The translations under genes and the position numbers were made by a program. A stretch of DNA of 64,000 nt, from assembly GCA_951230915.1 (NCBI GenBank), contig OX579636.1:8633001-8697000 (forward strand). Reading direction: 5' to 3'. Of this stretch, positions 45,691 to 57,428 are shown one piece after another (the first letter of the stretch is position 1; each line of letters begins with the position of its first letter). Source of the stretch: Antitrichia curtipendula. Lineage: Eukaryota; Streptophyta; Bryopsida; Hypnales; Leucodontaceae. The notes under the pieces are model-generated. The model did no database searches. It was not told the origin of the DNA and saw nothing but the letters and a program-made list of their open reading frames with translations.

Positions 45691-48600
45691 GACTAGCAAG
45701 GAAAAAGTGTTCCACCGTGGACCTGGCAAGGGACTAAAGGAGCCCAATCACAGTACAATTCTCTCTCCAAACACTATGAGAGCACCCCCGCCATGCTTGT
45801 TGACTCATGCTTTATCCTGTTGGTTTGTTGATTTGTGGGCCATTTCTTACATTTTTTTAGTCAATTGGCATGTTGGTTGGCTCTTGATTCTACCAAGTCA
45901 TTAATGAACTTTATTTTTGTTTTAGCGTGTTCTTGAGGGCGGGGATGAGTGGGGAACGGAATGGCATGGAAGTAGCTTGGAAGCTATAGAGCTCAAGCCA
46001 CCCCATTTTCCCAACCTTATGTGGGACGAATAGGTAGCAATGCTCGAAGCCGTATAGTCCCATTTTTGTAGAGTTCCTACTTTATTTTTACAATGTGGTT
46101 TGGTAAATTATGCTGTTGGACAACACCTCGGCATCAATGCATTGCGTCCAAAGATTGAGCTTTGTGCAAAAGTGACAAAATTTTTGCTTTTTGAGGATAC
46201 AACTATGATCGCACTCATGCATAGCTCTTTATCACATATTCTAGTTTTTATGTCAACATTGATGTTATGTTGGACATGTTGTTGACATGACAACATGGGT
46301 TTGTTGCAATGGACATTACCTAAAATCCATTTTAAATAATTACCAAAATGTCACAAAAACATAGGTTTCTTATATTGTTGGGTGAAAATGTTGAAGTATG
46401 TTATTCATCAATGATGATCAAATTTGAGAAATTCATATAAAATTCTAACTACATTTAAATAATTTGAAATTTTCACCATAGGTGTATGCTATTGAGAGAA
46501 GATTGAAGTCATTAGGAAAAATCTGACCCCTGCAAAAGACTGCTAACTATTCATTTTTGGCCCCTTGCAGTGTAAATACAAAAAAAATAAAAAAATATTT
46601 TTTGGGGAATTAAAAGAAAAGAGCCAATCTGATGTATTGCAGATATGGCACTAGTAGTGCCATGTCAATTTTTAGGTGTTCAAAAGAAAATTGCCATTTT
46701 TTCTCTAATTGAATTATTGCCATCTAAAATTTGCACCCTCTTTGAGACCTGAAATTTTTCTAATGATAAACCATATTTCTATGCCATTGTACAATTCAAG
46801 AATTTGGAAATCATGGAGATTGATTAAAAGTTCAAACTGTGATCAAATCTCCAATTCTAGGATATTTATAGCATTTGTAAGTTACAATAGAAACAAGATT
46901 TAGTAACTTTTATTTCACTAGTTGCAGTCACATTCAAACAAATTCTATCTATAACTAAAATTTGATTAGGAAGAAGACACTAGAAGTTAAGGTAGTGTGC
47001 TGTAATTGTGACCCTTTAAGGGCTGATTTGCCTTTTCCATAGATTTGTATAATTAAAAACATTTTTAGCTCATTTTTCAGAGAAAGTCAAATAGATGCCG
47101 AATGTAACACAAGTGGTTTCATATTTTTTGAAGCAATTTTGAATTAGTTATGAATTTTCAAAGATTTGTGTTGTAGGTACCTATTTGTGACCCTAGGTCT
47201 CCCAAAATCTGTCCCCTTGCAACTTCTAAAGTGATTTGAAGAAATCAAGATCAATGATAGGCTCTTGCAATAGAAAAACAATTTTTCCTTGATGCATTTA
47301 ATAGCTAAAGTGGTCCATTGAAGGATCACCTGCATTACAAAAAAAACCAGGCCTCAAAAAGGCCGCTAACTCAATTCATTTTATTGCCCTTGATGGCCTC
47401 GATGGTGACTTTTCCCCTAAGTCCGTGCAGAGAATTCACTGTAGACAACTGCCCGTGCAGAGATCGATTGGTGTAGATTTCTTCTTAATTCAAGCCTGCC
47501 CGATGATTACGTCCTCTTTCTGGCGCGCCAAGTCCACGTTGTCTACCACGTTCAACTTTACTCATCCATTCAGGATTCCGCGCCAACATTCTCTTTCTTC
47601 TGTGCCAGAAAGTTGAGCTTCTTGATTTCCGGAATTCTTTGCAGAGAATTCTATTGTCTTCATTTGCTTTGTGTCTTCAACATTATACTGTCCGCTTCAA
47701 TTGCTAGTAGTGTTAGTACTGCCTGCTCAAAGTTTGCTTTCATGAGTTTGCTCGAACTGGTATTTTCTCGAAGTTCAGCAATTTCATGAAAATCTTCACA
47801 CGAAACATTCAAATGAAACCTTGCTAAGCATAGGACAATGATCCAAGTGGAATCTAAAATCTAATATTGAAAGAACATAGAGCAACCTTGAGTCGCTTCT
47901 GCAGATGGTTCGCCAGCTTCAATCACATTTGGGTGAGGATTGCAAGGGCTTTCTCTCACCGAACTCTACATCGAAAATCACAGTGACGACCAAACACAGA
48001 AGCCCTGACTCTCGTTGAACTCCCAAATTACCTGAAAAAGATGACCCCAAATCAACAGTAACCATAATCTTCAAAGTCTTCAGCTCCTTCAAAGTCTACT
48101 CACAATCCATCCAATCGCCCATTGTTGATTCTCTTTCTGCTATTTCAACAAAGTACGATACGCTCAAAGAGTCCCACGAAATGCAATGGAAATTTGAATT
48201 GCAGACTTCTACGTACAGCTGTTTTACTTCTGAAAGCCAAAAACGCAGAAGGAGAGAGAGAAGGCCTAGAACTCGAGAGAGACAGATAAAACCCTATCGA
48301 CAGAAAATGCCCTGACTCTGTCACAGAGGTGGACAGAGCGCGCGCTTATCTCCTCTTCCCGCGACTTCCCTATTCTTGAGACACGTACACGTACCACTTC
48401 GGAGCTGCGCTGGAGCAAGTAGTGCCAAGCTGGCTGTACAACGGGCAAGGGCCGGGCTGCTATTAAAAATGTCCCCCCGACCTCCTGTACTCGCAGCCTT
48501 CTTTCACCTTCAGATTTTTCCTAATGCCATTCTACAACTAATTATAGGGTCGGTTTGAAGGAGAGGGTTGCAATTACAGCACACTACCTTACATTAGATG

Positions 48601-49400
48601 ATTTTTAGAGGGTCTGGAGGGCCGTTTTGGGCCTGTTCCCGGCGTTGTTCCCACTGCAGCAAAAGAACAACCACTGTCAGAATTTCTTTATTTGGAAAAA
48701 AAAAAATCTTAAAATGGAAAAATGGAAAAACAAGATGAACCATTTTTTTTTTTGAACTTTTTTTTTTTTTGTATTAGTCGCTTGGCCATATCACGCAGCT
48801 ACTGCGGCGCAATTCCAGACAATTTTAGAGTTTGGAAAACCTGGGGAACTCGCAGCCCTCCACGGGGGCTGAATAACATGTAATACCAACTAATACAAAA
48901 GAAAAACATCTGTGATTTTTGGATAAGACATCTTCTTTTATACAAAAAACAATAGTACTTCAGTAAAAGAATTTTTACTACTTAATGTTGCAAACACATT
49001 CATAGAATTCTTAGAAAAAGGTTTGATGAAAAGTACAATCCTCCACCTAATATATTCAAAGTCATACAAGTGCTCCTTTGAGGGGTCCTTAATTAAATTC
49101 TACAAGGATTCCAAGACAAAAAGTGTACAATGAATAACTTTTATCCTTTTTTAAGAATTGAGAAATGCACGTAATCATGTCATGAATGAACAAATTTGTA
49201 GGCGATGACCATAGTGACACACACCTGATTTTTCATGGATAAATGTTGAATGTCAAGTGAGATGACTGTTGGAATTCCCCTCTTTTGAATGTCACTAGAA
49301 TTTATTTACCACAATTCCTTACAGAACCGGAATCACCCAGCAAGTCTCTTCCAGCCTTCCCCCAACTTTATAGCTTCGAACTTGTCATTCACTCAAGGGG
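45691..49400. other. Intergenic DNA between CAD and PME-1 genes
   Basis: 46100-47330 is AT-rich. 47400-48560 has more balanced composition with short frames on both strands (47425-47616 plus, 48266-48448 minus, 48376-48558 plus) but no recognised motif. It could be a non-coding transcript or a decayed gene. 48560-49380 is AT-rich again. Confidence 0.4.
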
Positions 49401-49470
49401 TTGGGGAAAAGCGTGAGAAGAACTTTGATGGAAACTAAGGCAGAACTTGCATCCATCCAACCGTCGACAC

Positions 49471-49613
49471 ATCCGTCCTTTCCCTTCCGTCAGGCATATC
49501 CGTCCTTTCCCTTCCGTCAGGCGCATCCGTCCTTTCCCTTCCGTCAGGCGCATCCGTCCTTTCCCTTCCGTCAGGCGCATCCGTCCTTTCCCTTCTGTCA
49601 GGCACATCCGTCC
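49471..49613 (+). repeat. Five tandem 27-bp repeats in the PME-1 leader
   Basis: The unit ATCCGTCCTTTCCCTTCCGT plus seven bases starts at 49471, 49498, 49525, 49552 and 49579, with a partial sixth at 49606. Its length is nine codons, so the frame upstream of the PME-1 ATG stays open from 49401, reading PSFPFRQAH repeats. Most likely it is a 5' leader minisatellite; translation from 49401 would add a repetitive N-terminus. Confidence 0.85.
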
Positions 49614-49817
49614 ATTCTCCACATTCATTCGTCGGAAGAAGCTGATGCGGTACAAGCATTTCAATTCGCGGACACTCTCCTCGCGTCTTCGGGAAATTAC
49701 GCCCCTCGATCGACCTCTGCCTCGATTCCCGTGGTCGAGGCACCGCGCTTCGTGCTGCGTGACGGAAATTCGCAGTTGGAGTGTCGTCCAATTTGCCTTT
49801 GCCTTGCTTTGTATGCG

Positions 49818-52800
49818 ATGGAGGAATTGGCAGTGAATGCTGCTGCATCCCCTGGAGCTGGCGCTGGCGCTGGCAGCCCCCCCAACGCGGGTGGGGCTCC
49901 GCCTCGCCCACCTTCGCTGCGCAAGCAGTTGTCCCCGCGTCATTCCCGAGGGGAGGAAGGGGGATCGTCGTCTCCCGTCATGCTCACGCCCGTCGTGGAA
50001 GCCCCGTTCGATGAGCCCATGGCGCCCTTGCCCGCGTTGGCGCCAAGTTTGCAGCCGTTGCCAGAGGACCGCGAGATTTCGGATGTGCCGGAGGAGGAGG
50101 ACGTCGACGACGAGGAGGTGGACGCGGAGGTCGCCGCGTCGTCGGTGTTCGATAATGTGCCTCATCGGCCATCGCGCGAGTGCGTCAACCGGGAAACCCA
50201 AACCCTAGTGAATTGGGTCTACTGCTGGGAACAATTAGGGTTTCATTTCTTCGCTGGAATGGGTGCTCATTGGGAAGCTCTCGGGCTGATGGATCTCGTT
50301 TACGAGAAGTCTTGAATTGTTTGAGATCGGTATCCAATGTCGTTGTTGTCGTCACTGGCGAGGAAGTGACGTTTTTATTTTTGTGTCGAGCAAATTGTTT
50401 ACGAGCTGTGATCTGTGTTTGTAGTTTTTGATTCGTCAGCTCGTTTGTGCATCGTTAAGTGAGATCATCGATCGCGTCAAGTTTTATTGGCATTGTTTGG
50501 AGTGAAAATAAGATACGTACTCTTAAAACAAACACTTTATATGCTGAACATAGTTGCTATTGCTCAAATGGTCTAATTTTCGTATGTACTTGTTAGCAAC
50601 GAGAAGAGGTTTCCAACGCACCAAAGAATGCGTTTTTTCAGCTTAGATTTAAATGATACGACAGGGATAATGAGTTGCATTTGTAAATATAGAAATTAGG
50701 CTTGCAATTTGGTTAAAAAATTGAAAAGTTGCCTCTGGGAAACTGATAAATACAGTGCTACTAGTTGTGGTGAACTAAAACAGAAGAGGATGATCGCTTT
50801 CTGATGAGCTTTCTTGCATACAGATTGTCCAGCAGCAGGTATTCTCCGTTGCCATGGCAAGGCCACTTTGACGAAGAGAAGATGATTACTGTACCAGATT
50901 CGGATGATGTAAGTAACAACCTCACTAAATTAGATTGTTCCGAGATCTTTCTTTCCCTTGTGACCCCGTCATTTTTTATTTTGTGTACATCCCTATCCCG
51001 ATTGACATGTATGCTAGTTAATATAGTTTTGACTGATGCTTGCCTATGTTAAATCATTTTCTAGGACGTTTTGTTGATCTTCTACAGTGGTGTATTATGG
51101 TTGCAGGCTTTCCATGTTTACTTGACTGGAACGCAAGGGCCAGTGGTTTTTTGCTTGCATGGTGGCGGATACACAGGGTAAGCAGGCCCTGCAAAGAATG
51201 GAGCAAGTTTTAGGACTCCGTTTATTGACCTCTAAGTGCCCAAATGCCCGAATGGCGAAAAATGGCCACTTCTATATCTATATAGGAGTTGAGATTAATC
51301 CTTTATGAAGCTTTAAGGAAATTGACAAATGCTGAAAATATGTTTGGAATTTAATATAATCAACTATTAGCTTCCAAATTGGACTTTCTATTTTAGCTTG
51401 GGCACTTAGGGGTTAATAGGACATGGAGTCTAGCCTTTCTCCCTGTCATGCAAGTTCAATTTCATGAGGCTAATGTTAAGTTTCATAGATTTTTTGGTTG
51501 CAACTGTCATGCATCAATCATACCTTTGACTGCATACATCGATTTATGTAACATTCCAATAGAGCTGAATAGAACGTCAATTGTGCGATTTCAATTTGGA
51601 AAAGATGTGCCATGTTTGAGACCGTGTTACATTGGGCGTTTTGTGCAGGCTCTCGTTTGCATTAATTGCAGGAAAGATGAAGGAGAAGGTGAGAGTAGTG
51701 GCCATGGACATGCGGGGCCACGGTCTGACGAAAACTAGTGATAACACGGACTTGTCAGTTGAGGCATGGTGCATCACTCCTTTCAATCTCGTTCAGCAAT
51801 TCTGCTCTCTAGCTTAGCTATTGTTGATGTTTGTTCATGTACTTTTGTCTTCATTGTTTTTGTTTCAGTGTAATAATTCCCTTTTCTTTTTGGAGGCGGT
51901 ACTTGTTTTGATCGCAGTCAGTCTTAGTGAGGACCGGCAACTCTAATTTGCAATTCGTGTGTGGCGGTCCTTAGACTCAATGTCAAGACGTTTTGAACGT
52001 CATATCTGCAATGTACGGGAGTGAACCACCAGCTATCATCCTGATCGGACATAGGTTGGCAGTCCTATCTGCATTATCACTTGTCTGATTTGTTTTTCTT
52101 CATTCTCGTAAGCAAGATTTAGAGTTGATTTAGATCTGAATTGTGTTAGATTTGGCTATGAATTTTGCAATTATATCATGTAACTCATTTTTTCGTGATT
52201 CTTGGAAGTATTATGTTCCTTGACTGAGGTGTTGTATCTGATGGACAGTATGGGAGGTGCTATAGCAGTGAGGGTCGCTGCAAAGCGTGCTTTACCAACG
52301 TTAGCAGGCCTAGTTGTTATTGATGTGGTTGAGGTGAGCCTAAATGTTTTTTGTAGAATATTTAGTCAGGTGTAGCATATATGTTCGTGGAAGAACACTT
52401 AGCAGAGTGAGGTTTGCCCTCGACTTTGTTCTTATAATCACATGCATACTTAGCTCTTATGTATTGGTGTCTCCGTGGTACTGCACTTGTTTGACCTTCA
52501 ATGGTTAGCGATTACCATATGTATTCCTCTTCAGATCTTGAGCCATCATTCTCTAGCAGTATACTTCAAGTTTGGTGCTGCTTGCAGGGGACAGCAATGG
52601 CGTCTCTTGTTCATATGCAGAGGATTCTGGCTAACAGACAACTTCACTTTCCTTCTGTCGAGAAAGCTGTAAGATGATCATGATTATTGAGTGTTGGAAG
52701 TTAAGCATAGGTGGTTTTTGTTTTGTTTTGGGATACTTATTTTGGAAGTAATTTTCAATTATAGCATAGCTCACGTGTGCTTGGTAGTATTATTTTCCCG

Positions 52801-54810
52801 GTGGTTTCCACTTACTCCGTCATAAATCTTATCTGGTTTTAATTACTGGATTACAGATTGAATGGAGTGTTAGAGGTGGTGGTTCCCTCCAAAATCCTGA
52901 GTCTGCGCGCATTTCGGTTCCATCAACTTTGAAGTTTGACGCTGATAAGAAGTGGTTAGTTCTCTTCTACCTACTACTGCACCCTATGTGAGGCTCTTGA
53001 CTGCTTTCTCATGTCTCACCTGTTCGTTGCAAGATCTGTATTTGTATAGTGCATGTCTCACATGTCGAGGCTTGCTGTGCAGTTATGTGTGGCTAACAGC
53101 TCTCGAGGATTCTGAATCTCATTGGAGAGGCTGGTAACTTCATATACCCTATCGCGCCATTGATGCAGAATCTGGGAAGCATGCTTTTATGTACAAGGCT
53201 AGTCGTGTGATCAATAGTACCTCGTCTTATTCTATGAGAAAACCTGGGGTCAAAGAAGATTATATCGGATCATGAGACGAGTTTTTAGAAAAAAATTCGC
53301 CATGTAAGCCTCTCAATCTGATAGCAGCATCATTGGGTGTCCTTTCAAGGTATGAAGGTTTATCAGAGGTGTTTCTTTCTTGCCCAGTCCCAAAGCTTCT
53401 CCTATTGGCAGGCACTGACAGATTAGACAGGTATCTTTCTCCCTAATCTGGCATCAGGGTTGATTGTTAGTTACGAGGTTTCGATCTTTCACCAGTCGTG
53501 CTTTACAATATAGACGATTTTGGAGCTCTGAATTCCTTCATTTTTCAATTTAAGTTTTTGAACAGATATTGCCGTCTGTCTGACCTTTGTAAGTTGTACA
53601 GATCATTGACCATTGGACAAATGCAAGGAAAGTTCCAGATGATTGTTGTTCGCCACACTGGACATGCGATTCAGGTTTAATTTCTCCCAATTTCAGTTCA
53701 TTGCGAGGATCCATTGGTTTGCTGTTCAAGATGAATATTGAGCGTATGCAATTTTTTTCGTTTTGGTTTATCGGTTACTTTTATTTACAGGAGGATGAGC
53801 CTGAGGAGTTTGCAGGCGTGGTGCTCAATTTCATCTCAAGAAATCGAATTGGTACATATGGTGTTGAGGTATGTTTTTCTTGGGTATACAGTTAGTCCAA
53901 GTTATCATCCATCTACATAGAAGTTGGGGAATCCGTTCACATTGTTTGGTTGCTATCATTTACAATGGGGGTGCCAATCAGTGGTTTTTTTTCCGGCGAT
54001 TTGGTGCAAAATTGCACCAAAATTTTTGACCTAGCACCAAGCCTATAGGAAATTTTTAGTAAAATTTTGGATGAAATCGCCAAAAACCTTCAAGTTCAAG
54101 AAAAATCTTGGATGAAATCGCCACATTGTGAATGAAAATAGAATTATAGATATGTAGTATCACATTTTCTATACAACACTTGGATGAATGTTGAAACTTG
54201 GAGCACCACCATAACATTTAATATCGCCACTTCGCCACTTCATGGAAAATGAAAAAAAAAACACTGGTGCCAATCAAACACGTGACTTCACAGAAACTAG
54301 ATCCTTCTAGGTTCTGAGTTATAAGTGCTTCCATGAGATGCTTGTAGATGCAATGATCATTGTTCAAGGGTTGTGTAGGCTTGTGATTGGGACCTTATTA
54401 CTTCAAACTGCATTTATTTATAACTTTTTCATATGGTATTCAAATAGTACATATTTTAGCGTTTTGGAATCCTCTAAAAAATGGGGATAAGATCCATAAG
54501 AAAGAAAGAAATAATCCTTTTGGATTGCCCAAAAGAGCTGAAAGCCAGGGCGGTGGGTTCTGTACCTTAGATTTTGTGAGGCGCTGATTTTATGAGACAA
54601 TGGATGCGAATTCATAATAACGATATATTGAAAATTCACATTTATTCCATCCTGGAATGAGTTTTCACACTTAATTATGGTTTCCTTGAATTACTTCTTT
54701 CGAGAATTTAGTGCAGGCACTGGTGGAAACTACTGATTTTGCGAATCTGTTCTATGTTCTTTCAGATTCCTGGACTTCGTCGACCTGTTAGTTTGAGGTC
54801 TTCAAACTAG
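49818..54810 (+). CDS. PME1: Protein phosphatase methylesterase 1 (PME-1), alpha/beta hydrolase
   Basis: Thirteen phase-consistent exons (49818-50179, 50824-50908, 51107-51177, 51649-51763, 51975-52054, 52249-52333, 52588-52668, 52857-52954, 53083-53133, 53350-53430, 53602-53674, 53791-53868, 54766-54810) give 434 residues. PME-1 removes the carboxyl methyl ester from the PP2A catalytic subunit C-terminus. The hydrolase core shows the oxyanion HGGGYTG, MDMRGHG, the nucleophile elbow GHSMGG (Ser238) and Asp263. That is the same 25-residue Ser-Asp spacing as in human PME-1. Also present are GTDRLDR, GQMQGKFQ and the catalytic His391 in HTGHAIQ. An acidic N-terminus (PEEEDVDDEEVDAE) precedes the core, as in plant orthologues, but is longer here with an Ala/Gly/Pro-rich start. 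Intron 4 uses a GC donor (51764). Introns carry a TTAA element and a hAT MITE. AATAAA at 55012 is a likely polyadenylation signal. The upstream frame is open to 49401, so the start is the least certain part. Confidence 0.95.
51229..51412. mobile_element. TTAA-family element in PME-1 intron 3
   Basis: The left end TTGACCTCTAAGTGCCCAA and the inverted right end TTAACCCCTAAGTGCCCAAG form inverted repeats. The right flank is TTAA (51413-51416) and the left is TTGA, probably a mutated TTAA. At 184 bp it is non-coding and same sub-family as 13927-14573. Confidence 0.6.
53979..54266. mobile_element. hAT-type MITE with 8-bp target duplication in the last PME-1 intron
   Basis: The ends are CAGTGGTTTTTTTT and AAAAAAAACACTG, matching the CAGTG/CACTG ends of hAT elements. 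GTGCCAAT flanks both sides exactly (53971-53978 and 54267-54274), the 8-bp duplication expected for hAT. The 288-bp interior repeats the phrase TTGGATGAAATCGCCA and is non-coding. A possible source of transposase is the dead hAT gene at 57429-59950, but end similarity to that gene was not established. Confidence 0.85.
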
Positions 54811-56747
54811 TGAAATCCTTTTTAAGCTTTTCGACTGGTAGTTTACTTTTGGTGCTCCTGTCGATCCCCTTACAATACTGGTCCGGTTTTAAAATGGCAA
54901 TGTCATTCTGGCCTTAAGAGCTGCCCATATGACATCTGTCGGATGCAAATAGAAGCCCCGTCATTGACTTTGCATGACTTGTACATACAGCACGTTGATT
55001 TCTTGACATTCAATAAAAAAATTGGTACCATTTAGGAACTCTTACTCATTCAATTTTTATTTAACATTGTCATTCGTAAAACATTTCAAAGTCATAATGT
55101 AAACCATCAGTTTGCTACTCCATTCTTTTCCGTCTTCTTGGAGGTCATTACGGTAGTATTCTTGTTCTTGAAGGCAAGTTTAATTTTTCAAATTAGAAAA
55201 TGGTGGGTGTTACATTAAGTCCATTAGTTAGATCCATATCTTCACCCATATCTTTCAGTCCTATATCTTCTCATTGAATCTATGTTTTCAGTTGGTTATT
55301 GAGGAAGCATAGAGGTAGGGTTCTTGACCCTAATTTTGTTGGCCAGGTTATTATGTAACTATTTCCTAAAGTGGTCATTATGAAACTGCCAAACCATGTT
55401 CTAAGGTAACAGGCTCTAAAACCGTCTACATCCTCAAATGTACACTATGTACACATGTTGCTTTTTCATACCCTTCAGCAATGTACAAACAATGTACATT
55501 TTAGGAGGCAGGCGATTTTAGAGCCCTATGCCATTTCAGCTAAATTTTTTTATAACTAATTCCACAAAGCTCCCAAAAATATGAAACAACTTGGGTTAGA
55601 TGCCAATTCTACTTGTCTTTCAAGAAAAACTTAGTGAAAATTATTTCAAGAAGCTTCGTCTCCCCAAAATTCAGTTTTAGCTCTTAAGTGGGCGATTTTT
55701 GGACATGTTACTTTACAACTTGGGGATTATTTTCGTATTGAAATGTTGCCAATTCAAATTGGAAATGTGGTCAATGTGCATTTGCACTTGGGAAGTATGG
55801 TATAGAAGAATGTCTCTAATTGATATCTATGGAGTGCAACCCTTTTACAATCTTTTCAAAGTTTGAAACATCAAACAATTGCAAATTAATTATGTCCACA
55901 TTCAACCAAACTCAAGAGGTTATTACATGCTTAGAATGCACTTATGGGGAATGTGTTCTACGTTCAAGAATATTTGTGTTTATAGATCATATCTTAGCTT
56001 TGTATGCTTCATTCCAATCTCTATTGCATTTTTTCTTTTGTTTTTGTATTTTGAAGACAAGTAGCTTACAAGCCCATCAAATGGTACCCACCCTTGGGTT
56101 TTTGGGCGAAATGGGCCAAAAAGCACCAACCTGAAATTCAAGGTAAAAATGATTAATAGAAATTTAAAAAGATAGAAATTAGTGGCTAGAAAGCGGCTTG
56201 GAGTTTGGGAGGCGTGACCCAAATGCTCCAATCCTAGCCACCTATATCACTTGCTCCCCTTCCTCTGCCGCACCGCTAGTTCAAAATCTCATGTCCAATT
56301 GCCCCACGTCCACCCGCCGTTGTAGCCTGCAAAGCTTCATATACCTTTCTGTTGTCAGCCTTGGAGCTTTCTGCAAAACTCTATTCATCGCCAGCATTCA
56401 CCAACGCATTCAAAATCACAATTGGCAAATTGTAGTCTAGTCATTCCACTAAGTCGCCTCTTTAATTCCACTCCTCTTTTTGTTAATTGTTAATTGTTGC
56501 ATGTTGTCACCACTTCTTGTTTTGATTTTGCGATGGTTTTCAAAGATACTACAATTGTTGCGGAGGCGATACCATTTTTTCCACTTCCTATAGTTATGGT
56601 GATAGAGACTTGTAAGATAGAATCCTTGTTTGTCTTGTGCATATTTTTGTATTCCGTTTGCTGCTATGAGATCTAGATTGCGCTATACATGTATTGATCT
56701 TTGTTTGCTCACTAAGTTTTATTTCTGGTTGTACATTTTATCCACTA
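54811..56747. other. PME-1 3' flank and intergenic DNA
   Basis: 54811-55030 is the likely 3' UTR. Beyond it, 55100-56700 is AT-rich with unassigned plus frames (55820-56134, 104 codons; 56198-56440, 80 codons). No motif, signal peptide or splice network was recognised. Confidence 0.4.
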
Positions 56748-56931
56748 CACTAGAAGAAACCTGTTTTTTTTCTGACGTCTAAAAATTGGAAGTCAAACTT
56801 TTTGGACATCAAACATAACATTAGGATGCTAGTTTTGACATCAAAACTAGCATCCTAATGTTATGTTTGATGTCCAAAAAATTTGACATCCAATTTTTAG
56901 ACGTCAGAAAAAAAACAGGTTTCTTTTAGTG
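56748..56931. mobile_element. CACTA-type foldback MITE
   Basis: The left end CACTAGAAGAAACCTG and the inverted right end CACTAAAAGAAACCTG begin arms that pair over almost the full 184 bp, with a very short loop. Flanking triplets are CTA and ATA, one mismatch from a 3-bp duplication. It has the same CACTA end class as 40285-40459 but a different arm sequence. It abuts the 66-bp satellite. Confidence 0.7.
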
Positions 56932-56934
56932 ATA

Positions 56935-57362
56935 CCATGGTTTGACACAATGTCACCAAAGGTGGTTGTAAATGTTACAATATTCTTGTTCTAGGCAATC
57001 CCATGGTTTGACACAATGTCACCAAAGGTGGTTGTAAATGTTACAATATTCTTGTTCTAGGCAATCCCATGGTTTGACACAATGTCACCAAAGGTGGTTG
57101 TAAATGTTACAATATTCTTGTTCTAGGCAATCCCATGGTTTGACACAATGTCACCAAAGGTGGTTGTAAATGTTACAATATTCTTGTTCTAGGCAATCCC
57201 ATGGTTTGACACAATGTCACCAAAGGTGGTTGTAAATGTTACAATATTCTTGTTCTAGGCAATCCCATGGTTTGACACAATGTCACCAAAGGTGGTTGTA
57301 AATGTTACAATATTCTTGTTCTAGGCAATCCCATGGTTTGACAAGGTCGTCAACGGTGGTTG
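56935..57362. repeat. 66-bp tandem repeat array, six near-identical units plus partial
   Basis: CCATGGTTTGACACAATGTC starts at 56935, 57001, 57067, 57133, 57199, 57265 and, diverging, 57331. The six full units look identical by eye, showing recent expansion. Stops in all six frames exclude a repeat protein. It begins four bases after the CACTA foldback and ends just before the hAT transposase relic. Confidence 0.9.
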
Positions 57363-57428
57363 TTTTCTACACTTAGCATTTCGTTGTTGTTGGTTTCTAG
57401 GTACCAAGTTGATCACAGTCTCCTGCAA

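Noticed and set aside
49389..50201. Long minus-strand frame opposite PME-1 exon 1
   Set aside because: Antisense shadow of the GC-rich exon and the 27-bp repeats; composition is repetitive and no motif is seen.
56935..57362. Possible CRISPR-like array
   Set aside because: Units are contiguous identical 66-bp repeats with no unique spacers, in a plant nuclear context; it is a satellite.
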